This document shows positions 18,006-32,413 of a stretch of 47,373 nucleotides of DNA, piece after piece (position 1 is the stretch's first letter; each line of letters opens with the position of its first letter). The position numbers and the translations under genes were made by a program. The notes beneath the pieces were generated by a model, which was not told where the DNA came from, did not search any database, and worked only from the letters and a program-made list of their open reading frames with translations. The DNA comes from Sedimenticola sp. (GTDB taxonomy: Bacteria > Pseudomonadota > Gammaproteobacteria > Chromatiales > Chromatiaceae), in contig JALSRN010000057.1 of assembly GCA_026984735.1 (NCBI GenBank), positions 1 through 47,373 on the forward strand. Direction: 5' to 3'.

Positions 18006-18035
18006 GGCCCGCCGGCGATCGCCGCGGGCCTTTTT
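18006..18035 (+). terminator. Intrinsic terminator after tRNA-Pro
   Basis: A seven-base stem GGCCCGC/GCGGGCC surrounds an eleven-base loop that can pair partly, followed by TTTTT. It ends the tRNA transcript and possibly readthrough from ihfA-merR. Confidence 0.88.
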
Positions 18036-18165
18036 CTTGACGCCGCCCGCGGCTTTCTCCTCCATTTCGGCGCGTGTCGAGTCGGCGCGGGGCGTTCGCC
18101 TTTTTCCGGGCGCTTGGCTATCATCGGCTCTCCCTTCAATCGAATCGAAACACAAGGAGTGAACC

Positions 18166-19062
18166 ATGGCAGGAGAAGCCGCTCAAAACGCTTCCCAACC
18201 AGTGGATGTGGTGGGCCAGGTGGCCGACTTGGTGGATCCCGACAAATCCGCGCAATTGCTCGCGCAGGCCAAGGCGTGGTTGCTTGCGTACGGTCCCAAG
18301 GTGGTGGCGGCCATCGTCATCTTTTACGTGGGCAAATGGGCCGCCAAGTGGGCACGCGGCCTGGCGGTCCGCATGATGAAGAAGGCCGATGTGGATCCAT
18401 TGATCATCGGCTTCACCAGCAGCCTGATCTACATCGGCCTGATGGTCTTCGTGGCCCTGGCGGCGCTGGGACAACTCGGCATCCAAACCACCTCTTTCAT
18501 CGCCGTGTTGGGCGCCGCCGGCTTGGCCATCGGCTTGGCGCTGCAAGGGTCCCTGGCCAACTTCGCCGCCGGCTTCCTGCTCATCGTCTTCCGCCCTTTC
18601 AAGGTGGGCGACGTGATCGAGGCGGCGGGAGTCACGGGCAAGGTGGAAGCGATGCACATCTTCACCACCACGCTGCTCACCGGCGACAACAAGACCATCA
18701 TCGTTCCCAACGCCAAGCTGGGCAACGACAACATCGTCAACTATTCCGCGCAGGAGATCCGCCGGATCGACATCACCGTGGGCGTCTCCTACGACTCGGA
18801 TCTCAAAGAGGTGCGCCGGGTGTTGGAGTCGTTGGTGGCCGAAGACGACCGCATCCTCGAGGATCCGGCGCCCCTGGTGGCGGTACAGGCGCTGGGCGAC
18901 AGCAGCGTGGATTTCCTCGTCAGGGGATGGGTGAAGAGCGGTGACTATTGGACGGTGCTGTTCGACACCAACGAAGCGATCAAGAACCGCCTCGACGAAG
19001 CGGGCATCGAGATTCCCTATCCCACCATGGACGTGAATCTGCGCAAAGTGGAACAGGGCTGA
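18166..19062 (+). CDS. Small-conductance mechanosensitive channel (MscS family)
   Basis: A 298-residue channel of the short MscS type. Three membrane segments are visible (around residues 40-65, 80-108 and 112-145). The pore helix region AGLAIGLALQGSLANFAAGF is followed by FRPFKVGDVIEAAG at the start of the cytoplasmic beta domain, and by the alpha/beta cage. It releases solutes during hypo-osmotic shock. The ATG at 18166 follows AAGGAG. The Gly/Ala packing pattern of the pore helix is conserved. The gene is followed after eight bases by cardiolipin synthase, so membrane functions are paired. Confidence 0.95.
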   Translation: MAGEAAQNASQPVDVVGQVADLVDPDKSAQLLAQAKAWLLAYGPKVVAAIVIFYVGKWAAKWARGLAVRMMKKADVDPLIIGFTSSLIYIGLMVFVALAALGQLGIQTTSFIAVLGAAGLAIGLALQGSLANFAAGFLLIVFRPFKVGDVIEAAGVTGKVEAMHIFTTTLLTGDNKTIIVPNAKLGNDNIVNYSAQEIRRIDITVGVSYDSDLKEVRRVLESLVAEDDRILEDPAPLVAVQALGDSSVDFLVRGWVKSGDYWTVLFDTNEAIKNRLDEAGIEIPYPTMDVNLRKVEQG

Positions 19063-19070
19063 GGCGGGCG

Positions 19071-20507
19071 GTGTGGGTCGGCGTCCTCACCGTCGTCTAT
19101 CTGCTGTTCCAGGTGACTGGACTGGCCACCTCGGTGCATGCCATCCTCAATACCCGTACCGCTCAGGGAGCCATCGCCTGGGTGGTCAGCCTGAATGCCA
19201 TGCCGCTCATCGCCGTGCCCGTCTACTGGGTATTCGGGCGCAGCCGCTTCGAGGGGTATGTCAACGCGCTCAAGGATCACGACCTGCTGCTGGCGGAAAA
19301 GCGCCAGGAGGCCCATGACGCCTTCGCCCCTTTCGTGGTGGAGGGCCCCGAACACTTTCCCGAATACCGTGCCATACGCCGGCTCTCCCTGACCCCTTTC
19401 CTGCGGGGCAACCAAGTCGAGCTGCTGGTGGACGGGAAGCGGACCTATGGCAGTCTGGAGGAGGGGCTGAGGCGCGCGCACTCCTACATCCTTTTTCAGT
19501 TCTACATCCTGCGGTCGGACGCGAGCGGCACCCGCTTCATGGATCTGCTGGCGCAGCGGGCCGGAGAAGGGGTGGAGGTGTACGTCCTCTATGACGAGAT
19601 CGGCAGCCACGATCTCTCCGCAAATTGGCTGCAACGCTACCGGGATGCGGGGGTGCGGGTGATCCCTTTCGGCACCACTCGGGGTTCGGGCAACCGTTTC
19701 CAGGTCAACTTTCGCAACCACCGGAAGATCGTGGTGGTGGACGGTCGCGAGAGCTGGATCGGCGGGCTCAACATCGGCGACGAGTATCTGGGGGCAGATT
19801 CCAGGCTCACGCCCTGGCGGGACACTCACCTTCATCTGGAAGGTCCCGCCGCCCTGGCGGCGCAGTCGATCTTCTGGTCCGACTGGTACTGGGCCGACGG
19901 CACCTTGCTGCGGAACCTGGTCTGGAGGCCGCAACCGGCCGCGCAGGCTGCGGGGACGGGGCAGGATGTGCTGGTGCTGGGGTCGGGTCCGGCGGACGAT
20001 CTGGAGACCGCCAGTCTCTTTTTCACCACCGTGATCAACGCCGCCCGCCGGCGCATCTGGATCGCCACTCCCTATTTCGTTCCTGACGAAGCCACCCAGG
20101 TCTCCCTTTCGCTGGCGCTGCTGCGGGGAGTGGAGGTGCGCATCATCACGCCGCGCCTCAACGACAACTGGTTCGTGCGGCACGCGGCCAATGTCTATCT
20201 GTCGCAGTTTCATCGGCTCGGCGCCCACATTCACTTCTACGAAGAGGGGTTCATGCACCAGAAGGTGGTGCTGGTGGACGACAACCTCTCCCTGGTGGGC
20301 ACGGTCAATTTCGACAACCGCTCTTTCCGTCTGAATTTCGAGGTGACGGCGGCCGTGGCGGACCGGCAGTTCGCTCAAGAGGTGGAGCGGATGCTCTCTG
20401 CCGATCTCTCCCGCAGTACCGAGTTGGAGCGTTTCGACTTGCGACAAGCCCCGTTCCTGGAGCGGCTCAAGGCGCGCGGCAGCGTTCTGCTGGCGCCGGT
20501 GCTCTGA
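19071..20507 (+). CDS. cls: Cardiolipin synthase (phospholipase D family)
   Basis: A 478-residue protein with two N-terminal membrane helices (WVGVLTVVYLLFQVTGLATS and IAWVVSLNAMPLIAVPVYW) and two HKD catalytic motifs: His217-x-Lys219-x4-Asp224 in HRKIVVVDG and His396-x-Lys398-x4-Asp403 in HQKVVLVDD. It condenses two phosphatidylglycerols to cardiolipin. The start is taken as GTG 19071 with GAGG six bases upstream, giving the usual ClsA length and topology; the frame is open further upstream inside mscS. Probably co-transcribed with the MscS channel gene. Confidence 0.93.
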   Translation: MWVGVLTVVYLLFQVTGLATSVHAILNTRTAQGAIAWVVSLNAMPLIAVPVYWVFGRSRFEGYVNALKDHDLLLAEKRQEAHDAFAPFVVEGPEHFPEYRAIRRLSLTPFLRGNQVELLVDGKRTYGSLEEGLRRAHSYILFQFYILRSDASGTRFMDLLAQRAGEGVEVYVLYDEIGSHDLSANWLQRYRDAGVRVIPFGTTRGSGNRFQVNFRNHRKIVVVDGRESWIGGLNIGDEYLGADSRLTPWRDTHLHLEGPAALAAQSIFWSDWYWADGTLLRNLVWRPQPAAQAAGTGQDVLVLGSGPADDLETASLFFTTVINAARRRIWIATPYFVPDEATQVSLSLALLRGVEVRIITPRLNDNWFVRHAANVYLSQFHRLGAHIHFYEEGFMHQKVVLVDDNLSLVGTVNFDNRSFRLNFEVTAAVADRQFAQEVERMLSADLSRSTELERFDLRQAPFLERLKARGSVLLAPVL

Positions 20508-20674
20508 AGGGGTCGCGCGGCTCTATGCGCCTCCCGGCAACGACCGGAATGCCTTCATGGCGCGGCCGCCATCCTCGTCGTCCGGAGATTCTGGAAGAGT
20601 AGCCGCATGTGGGCTTTTCGAGAAAGTTGGAAATCTTCTCGGCGCCGGTTACCCATCGAATCGCAGATGGGATC

Positions 20675-20693
20675 CCCCTCCCGGAGGGAGGGG
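20675..20693 (-). terminator. Stable hairpin beyond the FKBP gene, possible terminator
   Basis: CCCCTCCC and GGGAGGGG form an eight-base stem with a three-base loop, ten bases after the FKBP stop codon on the minus strand. There is no T-run, so termination is only suggested. Confidence 0.4.
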
Positions 20694-20702
20694 CAAACAG
20701 GA

Positions 20703-21167
20703 TCAGTGGACGTGACCGTGAGCGATCTCTTCCGGTGTGGCTTCGCGCACCGAGTCGACGGTGACGTCGAAATGGAGAACCTGTCCGGCCAGCGGATGGT
20801 TGGCGTCGATGACGACGGTGTCGTCGTTCACTTCGCGCACCACCACGTGGTGCACATTGCCGGCGCCGTCGTCCGCCTGCAGGGTCATGCCGGGGGCCAG
20901 GTTGTCGATGCCGGCCACGGCGCTGCGCGGAATGGTCTGGATCATGCCGGGATCGATCTCGCCGTAGGCCTCCGTCGGCTGTATGGTGACTTCGAGGTGA
21001 TCTCCCGCGGCCTTGCCCTCCAGTGCCTGTTCGAGGCCCGGAATGATGCTTTGGTGACCGTGTAGATAGTTCAAAGGGGGTTGTCCTTCGGAGGAGTCGA
21101 TGACCTCCCCCGCGTCGTTGGTGAGTTTGTAATGGATGGAAACGACGCGGTCTTTTTCGATGTTCAT
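20703..21167 (-). CDS. FKBP-type peptidyl-prolyl cis-trans isomerase, SlyD-like
   Basis: A 154-residue cytosolic protein. It has the bacterial SlyD architecture: an FKBP half-domain (VVSIHYKLTNDAGEVIDSS, PLNYLHGHQSIIPGLEQALEG), an inserted IF chaperone flap (about residues 70-125), then the second FKBP strand (DANHPLAGQVLHFDVTV). The C terminus EEIAHGHVH is short and lacks the long His/Cys metal tail of E. coli SlyD. The start is the ATG at 21167 (MNIEKDRVVSI), preceded by AGGAA; an in-frame start at 21275 gives an atypical basic extension. Confidence 0.93.
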   Translation of the reverse strand: MNIEKDRVVSIHYKLTNDAGEVIDSSEGQPPLNYLHGHQSIIPGLEQALEGKAAGDHLEVTIQPTEAYGEIDPGMIQTIPRSAVAGIDNLAPGMTLQADDGAGNVHHVVVREVNDDTVVIDANHPLAGQVLHFDVTVDSVREATPEEIAHGHVH

Positions 21168-21270
21168 GCTCTGTTCCTGTCTCTCTTGCTTGGGAAGTGG
21201 CCCTTTCCAAGGGTTTGGAGGCGGGCGCCGACGGCGATCCTCGATTCCGAATCCTTCAGGGCGTTTCGAC

Positions 21271-21310
21271 GCCATTCGATGGCGACACGATACGCGGGCC
21301 GACGGCCCGC
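21271..21310. other. Two adjacent hairpins between purB and the FKBP gene
   Basis: GCCAT/ATGGC with a TCG loop (21271-21283) and GCGGGCC/GGCCCGC with a GAC loop (21294-21310) lie in the 246-base gap between purB and the FKBP gene, both on the minus strand. Neither is followed by a T-run. No gene or clear promoter was seen in the rest of this gap. Confidence 0.4.
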
Positions 21311-21413
21311 ATGACGCATCATACAGGAATCGGGGAGCGGAGATCGTCCCAAAATCGCCGCTTCCAGAGCGATCTTTCGAACCGGACTTCGAAGCGTTTC
21401 GGTGCGGTTCTTT

Positions 21414-22805
<1,392 letters not shown>

Positions 22806-23981
22806 TCAGACTGCGGCGATGCGATCCAGCGCCTTTTCCAGGTTCTCCATGCTGGTGGCGATGGAGAGGCGCATGTGGCCGTGCATGCCGAAAGCGGTGC
22901 CGGGCACCACCGCCACTCCCGCTTTTTCGATGAGGTGTTCCGCCAGCTGCAGATCGTCGTACACGCCTTCGAGGCGTTCGATCATCCCTTTCACCGAAGG
23001 GAAGACGTAGAAGGTGCCGTCGGTGGGCAGACAGGTGATGCCGTCGATGGCGTTGAGCCGCTCCACCACATAATCGTGCCGCTTGCGGAACTCCACCAGC
23101 ATCGCCTGGATGCACTCCTGGGGGCCGTCCAGAGCCGCCTCGGCGGCGTACTGAGAGATGGAGCAGGGGTTGGAGGTGCTCTGCGACTGCACCTTCTTCA
23201 TGGCCTGGATGATCTCCGCCGGACCGCCGGCATAGCCGATGCGCCAGCCGGTCATGGAGTAGGCCTTGGAGACGCCGTTGAGGACCAGGGTGCGGTCGTA
23301 GAGGTCGGGGCAGGCGTTGAGGATGTTGACGAAACTCCCTTGCCAGCGAATGTGCTCGTACATGTCGTCGGTGGCGATGAGAATGCGCGGATGTTCGCGC
23401 AGCACCTCCCCCAGGGCCGCCAGCTCCTCTTCCGAGTACGCCATGCCGGTGGGGTTGGAGGGGCTGTTGATGACGAACAGGCGCGTTCTGTCGGTGATCG
23501 CGCCTTCGAGCTGGGCCGGGGTGATCTTGAAACGGTGCGCCGCTTCGGCGTGGATCAGCACCGGCGCGCCGCCGGCCAAGAGCACCATGTCGGGATAGGA
23601 GACCCAATAGGGGGCGGGGATGATCACTTCGTCGCCGGGGTCGAGCAGCGCCTGGGCCAGGTTGAAGAAGCTCTGCTTGCCGCCGGAGGAGACCAGAATC
23701 TGCTCGGGGGTGTATTCCAGGCCGTTGTCGCGGCGGAACTTCTCGATCACCGCCCGCTTCAAAGAAGGGGTGCCGTCCACCGGCGTGTATTTGGTGTGGC
23801 CGGCGTCGATGGCCCGCTTGGCCGCCTCCTTGATGTGCCGCGGCGTGTCGAAATCGGGTTCGCCCGCGCCGAGGCCGATGACGTCCCGACCGGCGGCGCG
23901 CAGTTCCGCGGCGCGAGCGGTGATGGCCAGGGTGGGCGAGGGCTTCACCGCCTGCACCCGGCTGGAGAGTTTCCTGTGCAT
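22806..23981 (-). CDS. Pyridoxal-phosphate aminotransferase, class I (aspartate aminotransferase-like)
   Basis: A 391-residue fold-type I aminotransferase. Conserved blocks include IGLGAGEPDFDTP, GGKQSFFNLAQALLDPGDEV, the NSPSNPTG segment, and the PLP lysine in NGVSKAYSMTGWRIGYAGG. The C terminus has HMRLSIATSMENLEKALDRI with the carboxylate-binding Arg. This is the class Ib type common in bacteria for aspartate; some members also accept prephenate or other substrates. The start is ATG 23981 (MHRKLSSRVQAVKPSPT); an in-frame ATG at 24035 would run into the divergent uvrB promoter region. Confidence 0.92.
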   Translation of the reverse strand: MHRKLSSRVQAVKPSPTLAITARAAELRAAGRDVIGLGAGEPDFDTPRHIKEAAKRAIDAGHTKYTPVDGTPSLKRAVIEKFRRDNGLEYTPEQILVSSGGKQSFFNLAQALLDPGDEVIIPAPYWVSYPDMVLLAGGAPVLIHAEAAHRFKITPAQLEGAITDRTRLFVINSPSNPTGMAYSEEELAALGEVLREHPRILIATDDMYEHIRWQGSFVNILNACPDLYDRTLVLNGVSKAYSMTGWRIGYAGGPAEIIQAMKKVQSQSTSNPCSISQYAAEAALDGPQECIQAMLVEFRKRHDYVVERLNAIDGITCLPTDGTFYVFPSVKGMIERLEGVYDDLQLAEHLIEKAGVAVVPGTAFGMHGHMRLSIATSMENLEKALDRIAAV

Positions 23982-24052
23982 TGACGACTGTTGTCCGGTT
24001 GTTGTTCGGTTCCTTGTTATCATAGCCCAAGCCAATCCCCGTAAAAATCCCC

Positions 24053-26059
24053 ATGAGCAGAGAATTTCAGCTCGTCTCCGATTTCGAACCCGGCGGCGAC
24101 CAACCCGAAGCGATCCGCCGGCTGGTGGAGGGAGTGCGCGACGGCGAGGCGGGCATGACGCTGCTGGGCGTCACCGGTTCGGGCAAGACCTTCACCATCG
24201 CCAACCTCATTCACCAGTTGCAGCGGCCCACCTTGGTGCTGGCCCCCAACAAGACCCTTGCGGCCCAGCTCTATGGGGAGTTCCGGGAGTTCTTTCCCCA
24301 CAACGCAGTGGAGTATTTCGTCTCCTATTACGACTATTACCAGCCGGAAGCCTACGTGCCCGCTTCGGACACCTACATCGAGAAGGACGCCTCCATCAAC
24401 GAGCATGTGGAACAGATGCGGCTCTCCGCCACCAAGGCGATCCTGGAGCGCCATGACACCATCATCGTGGCCACCGTCTCCTCCATCTACGGGTTGGGGG
24501 ATCCGCGCCAGTACATGTCCATGCTGCTGCATCTGCGGCGCGGCGACACCATGGACCAGCGCGCCATTCTGCGGCGGTTGTCGGAACTGCAGTACAAGCG
24601 CAACGACCTCGAGCTTCAGCGCGGCACCTTTCGGGTGCGCGGAGACGTCATCGACATCCATCCCGCGGAGTCGGACGACGAAGCGGTGCGGGTGGAGCTC
24701 TTCGACGAGGAGATCGACTCCATCAGTCTGTTCGATCCCCTCACCGGCGAGGTGCGGGGGCGGGTGGCGCGCTACACCGTCTATCCCAAGACGCACTACG
24801 TCACTCCCCGCCAGACCATTCTGGAGGCGGTGGAAGGGATCAAATCGGAGCTCGAGGAACGGCTCGCCCAGCTTCGAGCCGCCAACCGGCTGGTGGAGGC
24901 GCAGCGGCTGGAGCAGCGCACCCGCTTCGATCTGGAGATGATGCTGGAGCTGGGCTACTGCTCCGGCATCGAGAACTATTCGCGCTATCTCTCCGGCCGG
25001 GCTCCGGGCGAGCCGCCGCCCACGCTGTTCGACTATCTGCCCGATGACGCCTTGCTGGTGGTGGACGAGTCCCATGTGACCATTCCTCAGCTCGGCGCCA
25101 TGTACAAGGGGGATCGCTCGCGCAAGGAGACCCTGGTGGAGTACGGTTTCCGCCTCCCCTCGGCGCTCGACAACCGCCCCTTGCGTTTCGAGGAGTTCGA
25201 GGCGCGCTCTCCCCAGACCATCTATGTGTCGGCCACGCCGGCCGAGTACGAGATCGCCCACTCGGGGGCCGTGGTGGAGCAGGTGGTGCGTCCCACCGGC
25301 TTGGTGGACCCCGAGGTGGAGGTGCGCCCCGCCGCCGCCCAGGTGGACGATCTGCTTTCCGAGATCAATCTGCGGGTGGCGGAGGGCGACCGGGTACTGG
25401 TCACCACTCTCACCAAGAAGATGGCCGAAGACCTCACCGACTATCTCATGGAGCACGGCGTGCGGGTGCGGTATCTCCATTCCGACATCGACACCGTGGA
25501 GCGGGTGGAGATCATCCGCGATCTGCGCCTGGGAGAGTTCGACGTGCTGGTGGGCATCAACCTCCTGCGGGAGGGCCTGGACATGCCCGAGGTCTCGCTG
25601 GTGGCCATTCTCGACGCCGACAAGGAGGGGTTTCTGCGCTCCACCCGGTCGCTCATCCAGACCATCGGCCGGGCCGCCCGCAACGCCCGCGGCAAGGCCA
25701 TTCTCTACGCGGACGAGATCACCGGCTCCATGCAACAGGCCATCGACGAGACCAACCGCCGCAGGGCGAAGCAGATCGCCTTCAACGAAGCGCACGGCAT
25801 CACCCCCAAGACGGTGCGCAAGAAGGTCGCCGACATCATGGAGGCCGGTCCCGCCGCCGCTCCCGCCGGCTCGGAGCGGTTGAGGCGGGTGGCGGAAGAG
25901 GCGGCCGACTATCTCACTCTCACGCCCCAGCAACTGGCGAAAAAACTTCAGGCGCTGGAGGAGCAGATGTACGAGCACGCCCGCAACCTGGAGTTCGAAG
26001 AGGCGGCCCGGATCCGCGACCGCATCCGCGAGCTGCGCGAGTTGGGGCTGGTGGCATGA
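24053..26059 (+). CDS. uvrB: Excinuclease ABC subunit B
   Basis: A 668-residue DNA damage-recognition helicase. It contains Walker A GVTGSGKT (about residues 39-46), the beta-hairpin [12 protein letters not shown] that clamps DNA, the DESH box ([11 protein letters not shown]), helicase motifs ending in [12 protein letters not shown], and a C-terminal UVR domain ([21 protein letters not shown] in two parts) for UvrC contact. Length is normal. ATG 24053 is preceded by a 71-base divergent spacer shared with the aminotransferase. A TATCAT -10-like box is at 24018 but no good -35 was found; no LexA box was recognised. Confidence 0.98.
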   Translation: MSREFQLVSDFEPGGDQPEAIRRLVEGVRDGEAGMTLLGVTGSGKTFTIANLIHQLQRPTLVLAPNKTLAAQLYGEFREFFPHNAVEYFVSYYDYYQPEAYVPASDTYIEKDASINEHVEQMRLSATKAILERHDTIIVATVSSIYGLGDPRQYMSMLLHLRRGDTMDQRAILRRLSELQYKRNDLELQRGTFRVRGDVIDIHPAESDDEAVRVELFDEEIDSISLFDPLTGEVRGRVARYTVYPKTHYVTPRQTILEAVEGIKSELEERLAQLRAANRLVEAQRLEQRTRFDLEMMLELGYCSGIENYSRYLSGRAPGEPPPTLFDYLPDDALLVVDESHVTIPQLGAMYKGDRSRKETLVEYGFRLPSALDNRPLRFEEFEARSPQTIYVSATPAEYEIAHSGAVVEQVVRPTGLVDPEVEVRPAAAQVDDLLSEINLRVAEGDRVLVTTLTKKMAEDLTDYLMEHGVRVRYLHSDIDTVERVEIIRDLRLGEFDVLVGINLLREGLDMPEVSLVAILDADKEGFLRSTRSLIQTIGRAARNARGKAILYADEITGSMQQAIDETNRRRAKQIAFNEAHGITPKTVRKKVADIMEAGPAAAPAGSERLRRVAEEAADYLTLTPQQLAKKLQALEEQMYEHARNLEFEEAARIRDRIRELRELGLVA

Positions 26060-26166
26060 TGGCACCGCTTCCGTCGAAAGAATCTTTCGAGATTCTGGTT
26101 TCAGGGAGGGCAGGCAGGGTAAACTTGCGCTTTGGTTTTTTCCGTCCTTTCTTGTTTTTCGGTGAA

Positions 26167-28653
<2,487 letters not shown>

Positions 28654-28654
<1 letters not shown>

Positions 28655-29685
28655 TGAAACGATACTGGATACTGGGAATGTGCCTGCTGGCTTCCGCGGT
28701 AGGGGCCGCGCCCGACGGCAAGGCGCTCTACGAAGCCAATTGCAGCGCCTGCCATCAGAGTGAAGGCAAAGGCGGCATTGGTCTGCCGCTCACCGAAGAG
28801 ATCCTCTCTCAGTTGAGCGACGACTACATCGCCAAGACCATCCGTAACGGCCGGCCGGGACGCATCATGCCCTCTTTCGTGGCGTTGAGCGATGCCCAGG
28901 TGAAGGCCATCCTGAACTACATTCGTGGCTGGAGCTCCAAGCCGGCGCCGGTCTTTCCCAAGTTGACTTTGAAAGGGGATCCGGCGCGCGGCAAGCCGAT
29001 CTACCAGAAGCGTTGCGTGCGTTGCCACGGCAAGGACGGCAGCGGCGAGGGGTCGGGGACCGGCGTCACCCTCTCGCGCGAACGCAAGTTCATGGTGATG
29101 CCGGCGGCGCTCAACAATCCCGGCTTTCAGCGCTCGGCCTCGGACGCCATGATCGCCGACATCATCCGGCGCGGGCGCCGCATCGGCCACATGCCCTCCT
29201 TCCGCAACAAGCTCACCGAACAGCAGATCGTGGACGTGGTGGCTTATCTGCGAACCTTGAAACCACCGCCGGCGATCCACGGCATGCCCGAATGGGCCGG
29301 CAAGCCGGTCTACGTCATGGAGTCGCCCTACGGCTTCGAAGAGACGGTCAAGGCGCTCAAGGAGGCGCTCACCGGCGCCAATTTCCGCATCTTTCCGGCC
29401 CGCTATCTGGAGCAGGGGCTGGCGGACGAGTTCAGCGTCAACAAACGCCAGCTTGCCATCCGTTTCTGCAATTTCAAGGAGCTCTATCACCTGCTCAACA
29501 TCGATCCGCGGCTGGGGACCGTGCTGCCCTGTCGCATCAACGTGATCGAGCGCAACGGCAAGGTGCTGCTTATCTCGCCCAACGTGGTGGAAGTGGCCAA
29601 ACTGTTCAACAACCGTGAGCTGCTGGAAGTGGCGGTGGTCATGGAAGAGGTCATCCTTGGGGTGATGGAGGAGGCGACGCTGTGA
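28654..29685 (+). CDS. Periplasmic diheme cytochrome c fused to a DUF302 domain
   Basis: A 343-residue exported protein. A signal peptide (MKRYWILGMCLLASAVGA) leads to cytochrome c domain 1 with Cys30-Ser-Ala-Cys33-His34 and Met72 in RIMPSF, then domain 2 with Cys121-Val-Arg-Cys124-His125 and a Met in GHMPSF. From about residue 225 the protein becomes a DUF302 domain (VMESPYGFEETVKALKEAL, FCNFKELYHLLNIDPRLGTV, LPCRINVIE). Thus two haem c groups are coupled to a small ligand- or cofactor-binding fold of unknown function. Its ATG overlaps the parE stop and its stop overlaps the GTG of a second DUF302 gene. An electron-transfer role is inferred from the haem sites. Confidence 0.9.
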
Positions 29686-30140
29686 AGAGAATGCTGTTTC
29701 TGATGGTGGTCTTCGTGCTCGCCTTGCCGGCGCGGGCGGAACAGGCGCTGCTTATGGTGCGGGTGAACATGAAGGCCGCCGACACCATGGACGTGCTCAA
29801 GGAGACGGTGCGCGAATACGGCTATGAGGTGGCCCACGTGCAGCGCTGTGACGGCGGCATGGCCCAGTTCCACTACAAGACCGACTACTACCGCGTGCTC
29901 TTTTTCGGCAAGCTGGCGGAGGTGCGCGGCATTCTCCACAGCTATCCCGAGATGGCCCCCTTCCTGCCGCTGAAGATCGCCGTGATCGCGGAGAAGAATC
30001 AGACGGTTTTGGCCGCGGTGGATCCCCTGGCGCTCACCCGGCTCTACGGCAATCATCCTGTTCTCTCGGTGCAGTTCGCCCGCTGGCACAACGATCTGCA
30101 GGCGATGCTCGAGGAGATGCGCGACTACCGCAAGCCCTGA
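29682..30140 (+). CDS. Exported stand-alone DUF302-like protein
   Basis: A 152-residue protein with a signal peptide ([19 protein letters not shown]) and a DUF302-like domain: [40 protein letters not shown] and [20 protein letters not shown]. The start is the GTG at 29682, preceded by GGAGGAGG and overlapping the stop of the cytochrome-DUF302 gene. The TGA overlaps the parC ATG. It probably partners the preceding fusion protein in the periplasm; no catalytic residues can be named. Only one cysteine is visible in the mature part. Confidence 0.85.
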   Translation: MKRMLFLMVVFVLALPARAEQALLMVRVNMKAADTMDVLKETVREYGYEVAHVQRCDGGMAQFHYKTDYYRVLFFGKLAEVRGILHSYPEMAPFLPLKIAVIAEKNQTVLAAVDPLALTRLYGNHPVLSVQFARWHNDLQAMLEEMRDYRKP

Positions 30141-32413
30141 TGGCCGGCTCCCAGCACTACTCCGCCGAGGGGATCGAACGGATCCCCCTGGCTGAATTCA
30201 CCGAGCGGGCGTATCTGGACTACTCCATGTACGTCATCCTCGACCGCGCCTTGCCCCATGTGGGCGACGGCCTCAAGCCGGTGCAGAGGCGCATCGTCTA
30301 CGCCATGTCCGAACTGGGGCTCTCGGCTTCGAGCAAGCACAAGAAGTCGGCGCGTACCGTGGGCGATGTTCTCGGCAAGTTCCATCCCCACGGCGACAGC
30401 GCCTGCTACGAGGCGATGGTGCTCATGGCCCAGGAGTTCTCCTACCGCTATCCGCTCATCGACGGCCAGGGGAACTGGGGCTCGCCCGACGATCCCAAGT
30501 CCTTCGCCGCCATGCGCTACACCGAAGCGCGTCTCACCGCCTATGCCAAGGTGCTGTTGCGCGAGTTGGGACAGGGGACGGTGGAGTGGGTGCCCAACTT
30601 CGACGGCACCCTCAAAGAGCCGGCCCTGCTGCCGGCGCGGCTGCCCAACGTGCTGCTCAACGGTGCCACCGGCATCGCCGTGGGCATGGCCACCGACATT
30701 CCGCCGCACAACCTGCGCGAGGTGGCCGGCGCCTGCATCCGCCTACTCGAATCGTCGCGGGCTTCCTTGGAAGAGTTGTGCGAACACATTCAGGGTCCCG
30801 ACTTTCCCACCGAGGCGGAGATCGTCACCCCGCGCGCGGAGCTGTTGAAGATCTATGCCACCGGGCGGGGGAGCGTGCGCGCCCGTGCCCGTTGGGAGAG
30901 GGAGAACGGCAACTTGGTGATCACCGCCTTGCCCTACCAGGTTTCGGGAGCGCGCATCCTCGAGCAGATCGCCGGTCAGATGCGCGCCAGGAAGCTCCCT
31001 TGGATCGAGGATCTCCGCGACGAATCGGACCACGAGAACCCCACCCGCCTGGTGATCGTTCCGCGTTCCCGCCGGGTGGATCCGGAGCGGCTCATGTCGC
31101 ATCTGTTCGCCACCACCGATCTGGAGCGCAGCTACCGCGTCAATCTCAATCTCATCGGCCTCGACGGTCGCCCACGGGTGAAGAACCTCAAGGAGATCCT
31201 CCAGGAGTGGCTCCGGTTCCGGCTGGCCACCGTGCGCCGCCGCCTCCAGCACCGTCTCAACCAGGTGCTCGACCGGCTCCATCTGCTGGAAGGGCTGATG
31301 GTGGTCTATCTCAATCTGGACGAGGTGATCCGCATCATCCGTAGCGAGGACGAGCCCAAGCCGGTGCTCATGGCCCGTTTCGATCTCACCGAAGTGCAGG
31401 CCGACTACATCCTCGACACCCGTCTGCGGCAACTCGCCCGTCTCGAGGAGATGAAGATCCGGGCCGAGCAGGAGAGCCTGGAGGAGGAGCGCAAGGAGTT
31501 GGAGAAGATTCTCGGCTCCGAACGGCGCCTCAAGACGCTGGTGAAGAGGGAAATCGCCGCCGATGCCGAGGAGTTCGGCGATGGCCGGCGCTCGCCGCTG
31601 GTGGAACGCCCCTCGGCGGAAGCGCTGGACGAGAGCGAGTTGGCCCCCAGCGAGCCGGTCACCGTGGTGCTTTCGCAGAAGGGGTGGGTGCGGGCCGCCA
31701 AGGGGCACGAGATCGACCCCACCGGCCTGAACTACAAGGCGGGCGACGGCTATCTGGACGCGCTGCGGCTGCGCTCCAACCAGCCGGTGGTGTTTCTCGA
31801 CTCCACCGGCCGCAGCTACTCCCTGGCTGCGCACACCCTGCCGTCGGCCCGGGGGCAGGGTGAGCCGCTCACCGGCCGCTTCTCCCCGCCCGCCGGCGCC
31901 GAATACGTCACCCTGCTGGGCGGCGATCCGGAAAGCCGCTGGCTGCTCGCTTCGGATGCCGGCTACGGTTTCGTGGCCCGGTTGAAGGATCTGCTGGCCA
32001 ACAAGAAGGGGGGCAAGGCGGTGCTCACCCTTCCCAAGGGGGCGGCCGTGCTGCCGGCCTGGCCGGTGACCGATCCAGCCACCGACCGGGTAGTGGCGGT
32101 GACCAGCACGGGGCGGATGCTGGTGATCCCGGTGAGCGATCTTCCCGAGATGGCGCGGGGCAAGGGGAGCCGCATCATCGCCATTCCCGGCAAGCGCGTG
32201 GAGGCTCGGGAAGAGTTCGTCAGCGCCATCGCCGTGGTGCCGGAGGGCGCGCGCCTGAAGCTGCTCTCCGGCCGACGTCACCTCAATCTCAAGGCCGCCG
32301 ATCTCAACGCCTACGAAGGGGAGCGGGGCAAGCGGGGAACGAAACTGCCGCGCGGATTCCAGAAGGTGGACGGCCTGTTGCCGGTCGGTCAGGAGTTCAA
32401 GGCTTCTCGATAG
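30140..32413 (+). CDS. parC: DNA topoisomerase IV subunit A
   Basis: A 757-residue type IIA topoisomerase breakage-reunion subunit. The quinolone region is recognisable ([20 protein letters not shown], then [20 protein letters not shown]) with the catalytic Tyr in [11 protein letters not shown]. The C-terminal part is a beta-pinwheel with degenerate GyrA-box-like blades ([12 protein letters not shown] onwards). ATG 30140 overlaps the stop of the DUF302 gene. The last 25 bases overlap the 3' end of the convergent phosphoribulokinase-like gene. Forms ParC2ParE2. Confidence 0.97.
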   Translation: MAGSQHYSAEGIERIPLAEFTERAYLDYSMYVILDRALPHVGDGLKPVQRRIVYAMSELGLSASSKHKKSARTVGDVLGKFHPHGDSACYEAMVLMAQEFSYRYPLIDGQGNWGSPDDPKSFAAMRYTEARLTAYAKVLLRELGQGTVEWVPNFDGTLKEPALLPARLPNVLLNGATGIAVGMATDIPPHNLREVAGACIRLLESSRASLEELCEHIQGPDFPTEAEIVTPRAELLKIYATGRGSVRARARWERENGNLVITALPYQVSGARILEQIAGQMRARKLPWIEDLRDESDHENPTRLVIVPRSRRVDPERLMSHLFATTDLERSYRVNLNLIGLDGRPRVKNLKEILQEWLRFRLATVRRRLQHRLNQVLDRLHLLEGLMVVYLNLDEVIRIIRSEDEPKPVLMARFDLTEVQADYILDTRLRQLARLEEMKIRAEQESLEEERKELEKILGSERRLKTLVKREIAADAEEFGDGRRSPLVERPSAEALDESELAPSEPVTVVLSQKGWVRAAKGHEIDPTGLNYKAGDGYLDALRLRSNQPVVFLDSTGRSYSLAAHTLPSARGQGEPLTGRFSPPAGAEYVTLLGGDPESRWLLASDAGYGFVARLKDLLANKKGGKAVLTLPKGAAVLPAWPVTDPATDRVVAVTSTGRMLVIPVSDLPEMARGKGSRIIAIPGKRVEAREEFVSAIAVVPEGARLKLLSGRRHLNLKAADLNAYEGERGKRGTKLPRGFQKVDGLLPVGQEFKASR

